A program made the position numbers and the translations under genes. Below the pieces are notes generated by a model, which did not search any database, was not told the DNA's origin, and saw only the letters and a program-made list of their open reading frames with translations. Shown in pieces: positions 1 through 8,147 of a DNA stretch of 64,000 bases. The stretch's first letter is position 1. Each line of letters starts with the position of its first letter. Where the stretch lies: contig JAQYWC010000053.1 of NCBI GenBank assembly GCA_030145245.1, positions 62,001 through 126,000 on the forward strand. Direction: 5' to 3'. The DNA comes from Desulfobacterium sp. Lineage in GTDB: Bacteria > Desulfobacterota > Desulfobacteria > Desulfobacterales > Desulfobacteraceae.

Positions 1-1
1 C

Positions 2-196
2 TCCAACCAGGAGGCGGCAGCCCTTGTCTCTGACGTGGGAACGGAAGCCCTGGCCCATGTGATCCTGGCCCATTTAAGCGAACAGAACAACTGCCCTGAA
101 AAGGCTCTCCAGGCAATGACCGAAGCCCTGGACTCACCCCATGTCAGGGTTGAGGTCGCAAGGCCCGATCTGCCGGGTTCCCTTATTGCGCTTTAA
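2..196 (+). CDS. MBL-fold metallo-hydrolase, C-terminal fragment (YycJ/WalJ-like)
   Basis: This is the last 64 codons of a gene that begins before the window. The visible part reads SNQEAAALV, then VILAHLSEQNN, which matches the C-terminal signature of small YycJ-type metallo-beta-lactamase-fold hydrolases, where a metal-proximal His lies in the LAHLS stretch. The metal-binding HxHxDH region is outside the window, so activity cannot be judged. The stop codon lies inside a short palindrome (GCGCTTTAAGCGC) and faces the convergent DUF3141 gene only 13 bases away. Confidence 0.6.
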   Translation, partial: SNQEAAALVSDVGTEALAHVILAHLSEQNNCPEKALQAMTEALDSPHVRVEVARPDLPGSLIAL

Positions 197-209
197 GCGC
201 GTTTATACC

Positions 210-2438
210 CTATTCCAAAGTTTTTTTGTCGTCCAGCATGGTTCTTATCTTGTTCAGAAACTTGGTTGCATCCCCTGTGTCAATCGTGTCAGTCTCATTC
301 AGGGCTTCAAGCATCTGAATGGCTGTTAGGCGGTTCTCCGCGCCCCGTACCAGCTTGGGGATGGCTGCGATGGCAAGTTTTTCGTTATACTGCAGAAGTT
401 TCACCTGGTCGAGCATCCGCTGTTTCAGGTCGGCTTCGCTGGTGTTGGTCATGATGTTGTGGATGGTGACAAGCTTGCGTATGAATTTCAGTTCCTCCTG
501 TTCGATGGTGTGATCCACCCCAATCAATGCCGCCATCAGCCGGAAGAGCCCGTCGACAAATCCGCCCTTCTCCATGTCGGCACGCATTTTTCTCTGCTCC
601 TGCTGTTTCTTTTTCTTGCCCTGTTTCTCCATCTCGTTTTTCAGTTTATCCTCTTTTGCCGTGATCTCATTGATACGCTCTTCAAACGAATCCCGGACAA
701 GGGGGTTGCCGTAGATGGTCTTGAAGCAGAACTCCTGGGCGTCGTCCCGGATATCCCGAAAGCAGTCCCAAAGGCCGGCCCAGGCCTTGGCGTTGCTCTT
801 TTCCAGGGATGTGAACAGGTTGTCCTGGGACACCTGCCGGCGGTTATCCTTTACCATGGGGGCCCAGGCCTTGAACGGGGCCATCCAGGGATTCTTGTCT
901 GAAAAGGCATACCGGGACCAGCGAAGGGGGTTGGCCTGTCTCAGCCATTCGGCCGAATGCTCCGTTGTCCACCATTTGACCCAGGGGCTCAGAAAAGTCT
1001 GGTAGAATTCATCGTTGAAGTCCGATACCGCAGATACCGCCCGGAAATCCTCTTCGTCGAGATTCCCGTCATCTAAGGCCAGGATATGGTCCATGGTGCG
1101 TTCATCAAACTTGACCTTGTAGTCGCCTGTTTTCTCAAAATCCTCGCCTTCTTCAATGACCATTTCGTAGAGGCCCGGGTTCAGGTATTCCATCAGGTCG
1201 ATGCTGCCGATGATCCCCTTGTGCTCTTTTTTGGACACCTTGGTTGACACAAAGATACCCAGGTGGCCGATGGTCTTGTGGACAAGGTAGACCACAACCT
1301 GTCCCTGGTTCTCCAGCTCCTCCACCGATCCCCACACCTTGACGATCCAGTTGAGGGCCTGCTGGGGCGGGGTGATGTTGTCTCCGCTGGAGGCAAACAC
1401 AAGAACCGGGTCATTAATGTTCTTCAGGTTTATCCGGGTATCCTCATCCAGTTCAAGCAGCCCCTGCTCCAGCCGGTTGCCCACAAAGAGGTTAGCCACG
1501 ATGAAGCGGATCTCCTCTGCCGTCATGTAGTAGTAGCCGTTCCACCATCGCTCAAACTCCAGGTAGCGTTTCTCCTCGGTATCCACCTTGGAGTAGACGT
1601 TGTATTGCTTGGTCCAGAAGGTGTTTGACGGGTTCAGGTCTTCAAAGCCTGACACAAGGTTTGCCCCGTCGAATTTTCCCCCGCCAAGATCGCTCCACAA
1701 AGAGGCCATCCAGGTGCCGCCGGTGAGGCCGCCCTTGTAGCGCATGGGGTTTTTACCGTCCACCCCGGCCCAGTAGGAGAGGGGGGAGCCGTTGAATACC
1801 AGGGGACCTGTGATGTCGGGCCGGTCGGCGCCGATCAGGGCCGAGGCCCACCCTCCCTGGCAGTTGCCGATGAGGGCTGGTTTATCTGCATCCGGGTGAA
1901 GACGGCTGATCTCTTCGATGAATTTCACCTGGCTTCGCTGGACGTCGGTCAGGGTCTGGTCCGGCTCCGGGTTGGGGAAAAAAAGAATGAAATAGACGGG
2001 ATGGCCCAGGGTAAGGGCGACACCGATCTCCGAATCCCGTTTGGACCCGCCGATGCCGGGGCCGTGGCCCGCCCTGGGATCGATGATCACGATGGGTCGC
2101 CGTATGGATGTGGTGGCCAGGGTTGCCCCCTCCACCTGAACGGCCCTTCGTTCTTCATCCTCCTCTTTTTTTGACACGGGCTTTTTACGACGGTCGATGA
2201 TCTTTACCAGGGCAAAGTTGACGGGTTTCTCAAACGTTCTTCCATCCATGACGATCTTGTAGTCAAAGGTGAGAACCGGAGGATTGCCCTGGGCCATGTG
2301 CTCATGGTAGATGTCTCCCCGTTTTCGCAGGACATCCATGAACAGGATCGATCGCTGCAATGCGTCGTCAACGTATTCCCATGCGTCGCTGAAAAGGGTT
2401 GTGCCTAAAGCCTCTGTGGTCGGTTGCTGCTGTTTCAT
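210..2438 (-). CDS. DUF3141 protein: PhaC-like alpha/beta hydrolase with C-terminal TerB-like domain
   Basis: A 742-residue protein of the DUF3141 family, whose core resembles polyhydroxyalkanoate synthase. The nucleophile box is GNCQGG (Cys193), matching the GxCxGG box of PhaC. A plausible acid is Asp353 (SSGDNITPP) and a plausible base is His392 (GHLG), so the triad looks intact. Residues about 620-660 are a Lys/Glu/Gln-rich probable coiled coil, followed by a helical domain (GVDHTIEQEELKFIRKL) that resembles TerB. The substrate is unknown: PHA synthesis is possible by homology, but no phaA, phaB or phasin gene is nearby. It is a single-gene unit with its own upstream region. Confidence 0.75.
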   Translation of the reverse strand: MKQQQPTTEALGTTLFSDAWEYVDDALQRSILFMDVLRKRGDIYHEHMAQGNPPVLTFDYKIVMDGRTFEKPVNFALVKIIDRRKKPVSKKEEDEERRAVQVEGATLATTSIRRPIVIIDPRAGHGPGIGGSKRDSEIGVALTLGHPVYFILFFPNPEPDQTLTDVQRSQVKFIEEISRLHPDADKPALIGNCQGGWASALIGADRPDITGPLVFNGSPLSYWAGVDGKNPMRYKGGLTGGTWMASLWSDLGGGKFDGANLVSGFEDLNPSNTFWTKQYNVYSKVDTEEKRYLEFERWWNGYYYMTAEEIRFIVANLFVGNRLEQGLLELDEDTRINLKNINDPVLVFASSGDNITPPQQALNWIVKVWGSVEELENQGQVVVYLVHKTIGHLGIFVSTKVSKKEHKGIIGSIDLMEYLNPGLYEMVIEEGEDFEKTGDYKVKFDERTMDHILALDDGNLDEEDFRAVSAVSDFNDEFYQTFLSPWVKWWTTEHSAEWLRQANPLRWSRYAFSDKNPWMAPFKAWAPMVKDNRRQVSQDNLFTSLEKSNAKAWAGLWDCFRDIRDDAQEFCFKTIYGNPLVRDSFEERINEITAKEDKLKNEMEKQGKKKKQQEQRKMRADMEKGGFVDGLFRLMAALIGVDHTIEQEELKFIRKLVTIHNIMTNTSEADLKQRMLDQVKLLQYNEKLAIAAIPKLVRGAENRLTAIQMLEALNETDTIDTGDATKFLNKIRTMLDDKKTLE

Positions 2439-2848
2439 CTCTTCCTCCTGTGATCTCGTGTTGGCCGAAACTTAAAACGCCATCCATAGCCACGGGGGGG
2501 CTGACGCTGTGCCCGGCTGTTGACAATATCAAAAAGAAAATTAACGGCCCATGGAAACGCCATGGAACCGGTTCGATTTGGTGTGTGCGAATTTATTGGT
2601 TAATGTACGGATTTGATCTGGAAGCTTTGATCTTGAAAACTATAGCCAAATTGTTATTTCAAAGTCAAGTAAGAACTCAAAGAACTTATAGCTCTTCCCA
2701 TATGAATAGCGCGCATTTTTTATTACACTCGGTAAAGCAGGCATCAATTTGAGTGGGAACATCCATAGTTCCCTTGACACCATGGCTTGGGTTGTATAGA
2801 AGTCTAGCTTGTCAGCGTGTCAATTGAACCCAATCCGGGAGAGTTGCT
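2439..2848. other. Divergent intergenic region between DUF3141 and EamA genes
   Basis: About 410 bases without a convincing gene. The middle part (about 2590-2760) is clearly more A+T-rich than the flanks. It must hold the promoters of both divergent genes; one candidate for the plus-strand transporter is listed separately. A 117-codon open frame crosses it on the plus strand but starts inside the DUF3141 gene and has no family features. Confidence 0.5.
2775..2801 (+). promoter_or_regulatory. Candidate sigma-70 promoter for the EamA transporter
   Basis: A perfect -35 TTGACA (2775-2780) is followed after 15 bases by TATAGA (2796-2801), about 48 bases before the transporter start. The spacer is short, so this is a weak prediction. 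Confidence 0.35.
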
Positions 2849-3757
2849 TTGAACCTTGTTGCCCTTATTTTGATCACCGTCTCCGCCGTGATGCATGCCG
2901 GCTGGAATCTCCTTGGCAAGCATGAGAACCCGGATGCCGCGTTTTTCCTTGTCGCCACCTTCTTTGGCAGCGTCATGCTGGTTCCCGTGGTGATCTTCTG
3001 GTTTCCCCTTCTCCCCAAGGTTTCCACCTATGCCTGGCTGCTCACAGCCCTGGGGGGCTTGTTCCAGGCCCTTTATTACGTCACCCTGGCCTTTGCCTAT
3101 CGCCATGGCGAGATGTCCGTGGCCTATCCCATCTCCCGCTCGTTTCCCCTGGTTCTGGTGGTGCTGGTATCCCTGGTCCTGGGCAAGGGGGCGGAGATCT
3201 CCGGGCTCTGTCTTGCGGGGGTGGTGGCCATTGTCGGGGGGAGCGTTTTGCTGCCCATGGCCCGGTTCCGGGATGTCCGGTTAAAGAGCTACGCCAACGT
3301 CTCCTCCCTGATGGCCCTGGTGGTGGCCTGCACCACGGCCGGCTACTCCGTTGTGGACGATGTTGCTCTCTCCATTCTTGTGCCCGCCCTGGAGGGGGAT
3401 CTCAGGTTCTGCAACATCTCTTTGCTCTATCTCTTTTTTCAGAACGGTTTTGCTATTTTTTTTCTGGTGCTCATGACCCTTCCCCAGAAAAAAGGACGCA
3501 AAAGGGTCGGGGAGATCTGGCGCCACCGTCTCAGGAATACGGTCATTGCCGGTATCGGCGTCACTGCCACCTACAGTCTCGTGTTGATGGCAATGACCCT
3601 TGCCGATAATGTCACCTATGTGGTGGCCTTTCGCCAGCTGAGCATCCCCCTTGGCACCGTCCTCGGGGTGCTGGTGCTCAAGGAGCAACGGGCCATGCCC
3701 AAGCTTGTGGGCATCTCCGTTATCTCCCTGGGGCTTGTCTGTGTAGCCCTGGGGTAG
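2849..3757 (+). CDS. EamA/DMT-family inner-membrane transporter
   Basis: A 302-residue, very hydrophobic protein with about ten predicted membrane segments in two halves, the usual architecture of drug/metabolite transporters. The first half carries MHAGWNLLGK and the EamA-typical AYRHGEMSVAYPISRS; the second half repeats the pattern (NVTYVVAFRQLSIPLGTVLG). Members export metabolites or amino acids, but the substrate cannot be predicted from sequence. The gene stands alone between a divergent DUF3141 gene and the convergent radical SAM operon. Confidence 0.85.
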   Translation: MNLVALILITVSAVMHAGWNLLGKHENPDAAFFLVATFFGSVMLVPVVIFWFPLLPKVSTYAWLLTALGGLFQALYYVTLAFAYRHGEMSVAYPISRSFPLVLVVLVSLVLGKGAEISGLCLAGVVAIVGGSVLLPMARFRDVRLKSYANVSSLMALVVACTTAGYSVVDDVALSILVPALEGDLRFCNISLLYLFFQNGFAIFFLVLMTLPQKKGRKRVGEIWRHRLRNTVIAGIGVTATYSLVLMAMTLADNVTYVVAFRQLSIPLGTVLGVLVLKEQRAMPKLVGISVISLGLVCVALG

Positions 3758-3798
3758 TAGCCCCCCAGGATAGATCTTATGATAGTCTATGGGATCGT

Positions 3799-5280
3799 TT
3801 ATACCTCTAAAATGGCCCTGATCTCCTGGTTTATGCTCGTCTTAAGCGCTTTGATGTCGCCGGCCATGTTGTCCCCCTCCGCCCGGTCCAGGAGCCTGAA
3901 AAAGAGATCCAGCAGGTAGGTGTTGGCCTGCTTGGAGACCCTTGACTCCTCCTTGGCAAAGTGCACGGGAGAGTCGGGATCTCCCATGCTTCTGAGAATG
4001 ATGTGGCAGGCCGTCACCACAAGTTTCGACATCCATTTTACTCCTTTATCTATAAAGGTCACCTCCCCTTCGAATCCAAAGAGGCCGCTTTTGACCAGGC
4101 GGCCGGCCTGTTCAAACTCTGTGTAGGCAGCGGTTCCCTTGAGCACGATCTGGCAGTGGCACAGGAGGTTGGCTGTTCTTTCCAGGCGGTCCAGGAGGTT
4201 GTTTGCCATCAAAAAGTCGATGTTGTTCCTCAGATCCGGGAGGGTTGCGTCCTGGACAAACATGAGAAACCCCACCTCAGGCTCGATGCCGTGTCGCCGG
4301 CACAGGTCAATGGCATCTGTCCCCTGGGAGGGCCCGGCGCTTTTGTTGATCTTTCCCAGCACCTGGGCCGATCCGCTCTCGATGCCCATGAGAAGGGAGG
4401 TGAACCCTGCTTCCACAAGGTGGTGGAGGATTTCGTCGTCAAGGTCAGATGGCCGGGTTTCCATGCCAAAGCGGATCTTCATGGGCTTGATCAGCGCCAT
4501 GAGTTGGAGTATCCGCTCTTTTCCCCTTTTGCCGGGCCCGATGAAATTGGGATCCGTAAAGTAGAACTCCCGTGCGCCCTGGTCCACAAGGGTTTGCATC
4601 TCCAATGCGATCGCTTCCGGGGTGCGGCCCCGCCACAGTGGGCCCTGGTTGTAAAACGAGGGCACGGGGCAGAAGCTGCAATGGTTGTAACAGCCCCGGC
4701 TTCCAAGGATGGACACCGTGCCTTCAAGGGAGGGCCGCAGGGGAACCGGGAAGATGTCGGGATCTTTTTCAGGCGCTCTCAACTGGAAGGCGTTGGGATC
4801 AAGGGCGCTGTTCAGGGCAAGCCCCGGAATGCCGGTGATGGTTCCTGTTTCCTTAAGGGATGAAGCCAGGGTAACCAGGGTGTGCTCAAACTCTCCCACG
4901 GCAATGGAGTCCACCTCCTTGGCACTCGCAAGGATCTCCTGGGAAACCAGGGTGGGAAAGAAGCCGAACAGGTTGATGTGGCCGGAAAATCCCCGGGCCC
5001 TGAGGCGGGTAAAGAGATCGAACAGCCGTGGGGTGTGCTCCCAGAAGTAGACGGCGTTGACGCACAACAGGTCGGGATCAAGATCCAGGATTTCGGTTTC
5101 GGCCCGCTGAAAATTCCATCTTTGGCCGGCAGCGTCCATGAAGCAGGTGTCAAACCCTTTGGATTCAAGCATGGATGCGGCATAGCCGCCCATGAGGCAG
5201 GACCAGAGGGGGGTGTTGGCGATGTCGTTGAACCGTTTCTCCGAGATCATTCTCGGGTGTTCAAGTACCAGGATCTTCAT
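3799..5280 (-). CDS. B12-binding radical SAM protein (BzaD/BzaE-like candidate)
   Basis: A 493-residue protein with an N-terminal Rossmann-like cobalamin-binding domain (about 1-150) and a radical SAM core whose cluster motif is CYNHCSFC (Cys197, Cys201, Cys204). The frame is open further upstream, but the chosen ATG gives the usual MKILVLEHPR beta strand and overlaps the stop of the preceding gene by four bases (ATGA), implying translational coupling. It is the last gene of the riboswitch operon. Family members methylate unactivated carbons or rearrange rings. With its sister gene and the O-methyltransferase it resembles the bzaD/bzaE pair of anaerobic dimethylbenzimidazole synthesis; this assignment is inferred from context. 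Confidence 0.75.
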   Translation of the reverse strand: MKILVLEHPRMISEKRFNDIANTPLWSCLMGGYAASMLESKGFDTCFMDAAGQRWNFQRAETEILDLDPDLLCVNAVYFWEHTPRLFDLFTRLRARGFSGHINLFGFFPTLVSQEILASAKEVDSIAVGEFEHTLVTLASSLKETGTITGIPGLALNSALDPNAFQLRAPEKDPDIFPVPLRPSLEGTVSILGSRGCYNHCSFCPVPSFYNQGPLWRGRTPEAIALEMQTLVDQGAREFYFTDPNFIGPGKRGKERILQLMALIKPMKIRFGMETRPSDLDDEILHHLVEAGFTSLLMGIESGSAQVLGKINKSAGPSQGTDAIDLCRRHGIEPEVGFLMFVQDATLPDLRNNIDFLMANNLLDRLERTANLLCHCQIVLKGTAAYTEFEQAGRLVKSGLFGFEGEVTFIDKGVKWMSKLVVTACHIILRSMGDPDSPVHFAKEESRVSKQANTYLLDLFFRLLDRAEGDNMAGDIKALKTSINQEIRAILEV

Positions 5281-6608
5281 TGTGCCTCCATGGGAAGTTT
5301 CAGCCGGGAAAAGACCCCGGCCTTGTGGCATCGTGCCTCGAGTTCGTGGAGCAGATGGGCATGGGGTTCCGGGTTGTGGTACACGGGATAGAGCAGATCC
5401 GTGTCCGCAGCCAGGGCCCCGGATTTTATCAGCCGTTTTGTCATGGGCGCGCCGGGATAGAGCCGCACATGGTTGAAGATCACCGCCCCCAGGTTGCCGG
5501 CGCCGGCATGGATTGCAAGTATCCGGTCCAGGGTTTCTACTGTCTCGTGTCTCTCCTGGTCTTCCTCTCCTGGCAGGTTGAGCAGAAAATGGCACATGGT
5601 GAGGATGCCGTTGTCCGCCGTGAGTCTTGCGGCATCAAAGAGGTCCTGCTTGGTCATTTGCTTGTTCAACAGTTTCAGTCCGTGGTCGGTGAGGCTGTCC
5701 CCTGAGAAGTAGATGGCCACGCAACCGGCCTTTTGGGCAAGTTCAAGGTTCTCCCGGGTGATGGAGTCCTCCCGGAAGAATCCGGTCCAGGAAAGATCCA
5801 GGTTTCGGTGGATAAGTTCCCGGCAGAGGGCTTCAAAATGCTCCCGGGGACGGTTCACCACGGAATCGGTGAAGTGGAAGAGCTTGATCCCGAACCGCTG
5901 GTTCAGGCAAGCCATCTCGTCCGCAATTTTGGAAGGACTGCGCAGGCGCATGCCGCAGCCCCCGAGAAAGGGGTAGAGACAGTAACCGCACCAGAGGTCG
6001 CACCCCCGTTTGCCTTCGATGCCCACAGCTGCGATATAGGCGTTGCCCTGGGTGTAGGAGAGGGGCGGGAAGGCGTCCACATCCATGGGGGGCAGTTCGT
6101 CCATGGAGAGCCTTGGTCCCATGGGGTTTTCCACGATACCGTCACTGTTTCGCCATAGAATTCCGGGGATGGTGCCCGGATCCAGATTGGGTTCAAACAG
6201 GCGTGGAAAGATCAGCTCTCCCTCTCCCTTGAGGCCCATGTCAATCTCCGGCACCTCCTCCATGAGCCGTCTTGCAAACAGGGAAAAGGCAGGGCCACCA
6301 GCCAGGATTTTTGCCTGTGGGGCCAGGGTTCTTGCAAGGGCCGCCCCGGTCCTGAGGGAGGAGAGATAGGAGGCCTGGTGGCCGGCCAGGGGGTCGAGGT
6401 TTCGAAAGGAGAGGGCAATGGCGTCGGGTTGAAACTCCTCGATCTTCTGTTTCAGGTCGGGCCAGGGATCCATGGCGATGTTCATGTCCAGCACCTGTTT
6501 ATCGTGATGTGTGGGCAGGGTGCCTGACAGCCTGGACAGGCCTAAGGGATATACCCGTTCCCCGGCACCCAGGTGGGAGGTGGGAAGTTGTACCAGCAAT
6601 ATTTTCAT
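5277..6608 (-). CDS. B12-binding radical SAM protein (BzaD/BzaE-like candidate)
   Basis: A 443-residue protein with an N-terminal cobalamin-binding-type domain (about 1-145, including ILAGGPAFS and KGEGELIFPRL) and a radical SAM domain with CDLWCGYC (Cys203, Cys207, Cys210). It is not a close copy of the following radical SAM protein, so the two probably act at different positions or steps. It starts six bases after the methyltransferase stop, with GGAG in the end of that gene as ribosome binding site, and overlaps the next gene by four bases. The specific reaction is unknown; C-methylation of an aromatic precursor of the B12 lower ligand is the leading hypothesis. Confidence 0.75.
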   Translation of the reverse strand: MKILLVQLPTSHLGAGERVYPLGLSRLSGTLPTHHDKQVLDMNIAMDPWPDLKQKIEEFQPDAIALSFRNLDPLAGHQASYLSSLRTGAALARTLAPQAKILAGGPAFSLFARRLMEEVPEIDMGLKGEGELIFPRLFEPNLDPGTIPGILWRNSDGIVENPMGPRLSMDELPPMDVDAFPPLSYTQGNAYIAAVGIEGKRGCDLWCGYCLYPFLGGCGMRLRSPSKIADEMACLNQRFGIKLFHFTDSVVNRPREHFEALCRELIHRNLDLSWTGFFREDSITRENLELAQKAGCVAIYFSGDSLTDHGLKLLNKQMTKQDLFDAARLTADNGILTMCHFLLNLPGEEDQERHETVETLDRILAIHAGAGNLGAVIFNHVRLYPGAPMTKRLIKSGALAADTDLLYPVYHNPEPHAHLLHELEARCHKAGVFSRLKLPMEAQ

Positions 6609-6614
6609 CTGTGA

Positions 6615-8141
6615 TTACTCCAGGACCAGAAGCCCGATATATTTGACATAGTTATGTTTCTCCTGAACAGGGGTGAGACTGAATCCTGCGTTCCGGGCCG
6701 TTGTGTAGACATCGATGCCCGAGGCTTCCATGGCCGGCCGGGCCCGGTCCGGGTGACGGCAGATGCCGGTGTCCGGGCAGGAGGGGCAGACGGGACAGGG
6801 GCCTGCCCCGAACACGAACGCCTTGTGGAACCCTGCCAGAAAGGCGGTTTTTTCAAGTTTGAGCAGTTGTTGGTGGAACGACCTGCCCGGGGGCGCTCCC
6901 TGGACCAGGATGGCCCTGGTGTAGCTGTCGAGCATGGTCCGGGTGGTATCATGGTCTACGGTCCGGGGCGGGCATTGGAGGTTGTTGCCGAATCCGGCAC
7001 AGCCAAATTGGCACTTCATCCTCACCCAGGGGGCCGTGATCACCTGGTCCGGAGCAAGGGGAACGGCCCTGTCAAACCCGATTGAAAGGGCCATGTCGCA
7101 CAGGTTCTCCTGAAACCCCTTGAGGGTGCCGCTGCCCCTTGCCACCATGACGGAGGTGTCCGTGGTAAGATCAATGGTCTCCACCGGGGCAACCCCCAGC
7201 TCTTCAAGCCAGGCCCCGATGGTGGCGGTTGGGTGGCAGGCGCCGTTAAAGGTGTTGAGCATCATGGTGATATCGTAGAGCGCGCCTTTCTGGGGGGATC
7301 TGCCGGCGCGGTCCGGGAAATAGTCGTGGATTACGAGCATACCGTCTGGTTTGAGTAGGGAAACGGCCCGTTGGAGGAGCTCTTTTGCTTCATCCGGGCC
7401 ATAGGCATGGAGAAAGTTGCTCAACAGGATCAGGCCGAACTGTTGGTGGAATTCATGGTTCCTGAAATCCCCGGACATGGGGGTGATGTTCTCCCAGGAG
7501 GTCTTGTCAGGATAGATCTCCCGGGCCGCTTCAATCACCTCCTCAAGGTCGAAGAGCACGGCATCCGTGCCCGGACATTTTGCCTGGACCGCCCGGGTCA
7601 GGCTGCCCGATCCGCCGCCCACATCCAGGATCGGGCCCGTCACATGCTCCCTTGCCATAAGAGCGGCAATCTCCGGGGCCTTCTGTTTCACCAGGGTGTC
7701 CATGGCTTTCACATAGCTGCGGTTGCGTTCCTTGTAGCCGGGCGCCTTTGCCTCCGGCCGCTCCTTGCCCGAGACCTTGTCGAAAAGTTTTTCCCAGTTG
7801 GGCGCCATGTACTTGCGGTAGAGGAAAAACGCCCCCATGTATCCTTCCTTGTCCGGTACGAGAAAGAGGGAGGAGACCTGGGCGTTGTACCAGTGGTCCC
7901 GGTCATTGCAGACCAGGGCCATGCGTTCCATGGCCCTGAGCAGTCGAAACAGCTCGGACTCGTTGCAATCCATGGCATTGGCAAGGTCGGGAAGTGTGGA
8001 GATCCCCTGGTCAAGGAACTTGAAGATCTTAAGCTCCAGGGCGGCAAACAGCACCTGGGAATACCAGTAGGCCGTGGACAGATCTTCCAGGTATTGGAAA
8101 TCGTGATGGGCCGGGTCAGCGTTTTTGAAACCATTGTTCAT
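6615..8141 (-). CDS. O-methyltransferase fused to DUF2284 metal-binding domain (BzaC-like candidate)
   Basis: A 508-residue fusion. Residues about 15-100 form the winged-helix dimerisation domain of plant-type (family 2) O-methyltransferases. About 165-330 is the SAM-binding fold with ILDVGGGSG at 171-179 and the late motif GMLVIHDYFPD. From about 340 to the end is a DUF2284-type cysteine-rich domain (KCQFGC, NLQCPP, then GPCPVCPSCPDTGIC), expected to bind metal or an Fe-S cluster. It lies in the middle of the cobalamin-riboswitch operon with six-base gaps on both sides. BzaC of anaerobic benzimidazole synthesis is an O-methyltransferase, so a role in methylating a hydroxybenzimidazole is plausible. 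The DUF2284 fusion is unexplained. Confidence 0.75.
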   Translation of the reverse strand: MNNGFKNADPAHHDFQYLEDLSTAYWYSQVLFAALELKIFKFLDQGISTLPDLANAMDCNESELFRLLRAMERMALVCNDRDHWYNAQVSSLFLVPDKEGYMGAFFLYRKYMAPNWEKLFDKVSGKERPEAKAPGYKERNRSYVKAMDTLVKQKAPEIAALMAREHVTGPILDVGGGSGSLTRAVQAKCPGTDAVLFDLEEVIEAAREIYPDKTSWENITPMSGDFRNHEFHQQFGLILLSNFLHAYGPDEAKELLQRAVSLLKPDGMLVIHDYFPDRAGRSPQKGALYDITMMLNTFNGACHPTATIGAWLEELGVAPVETIDLTTDTSVMVARGSGTLKGFQENLCDMALSIGFDRAVPLAPDQVITAPWVRMKCQFGCAGFGNNLQCPPRTVDHDTTRTMLDSYTRAILVQGAPPGRSFHQQLLKLEKTAFLAGFHKAFVFGAGPCPVCPSCPDTGICRHPDRARPAMEASGIDVYTTARNAGFSLTPVQEKHNYVKYIGLLVLE

Positions 8142-8147
8142 GGCGTA

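Noticed and set aside
2399-2752. 117-codon plus-strand frame in the DUF3141-EamA gap
   Set aside because: Starts inside the divergent gene, has no ribosome binding site and shows no recognisable domain.
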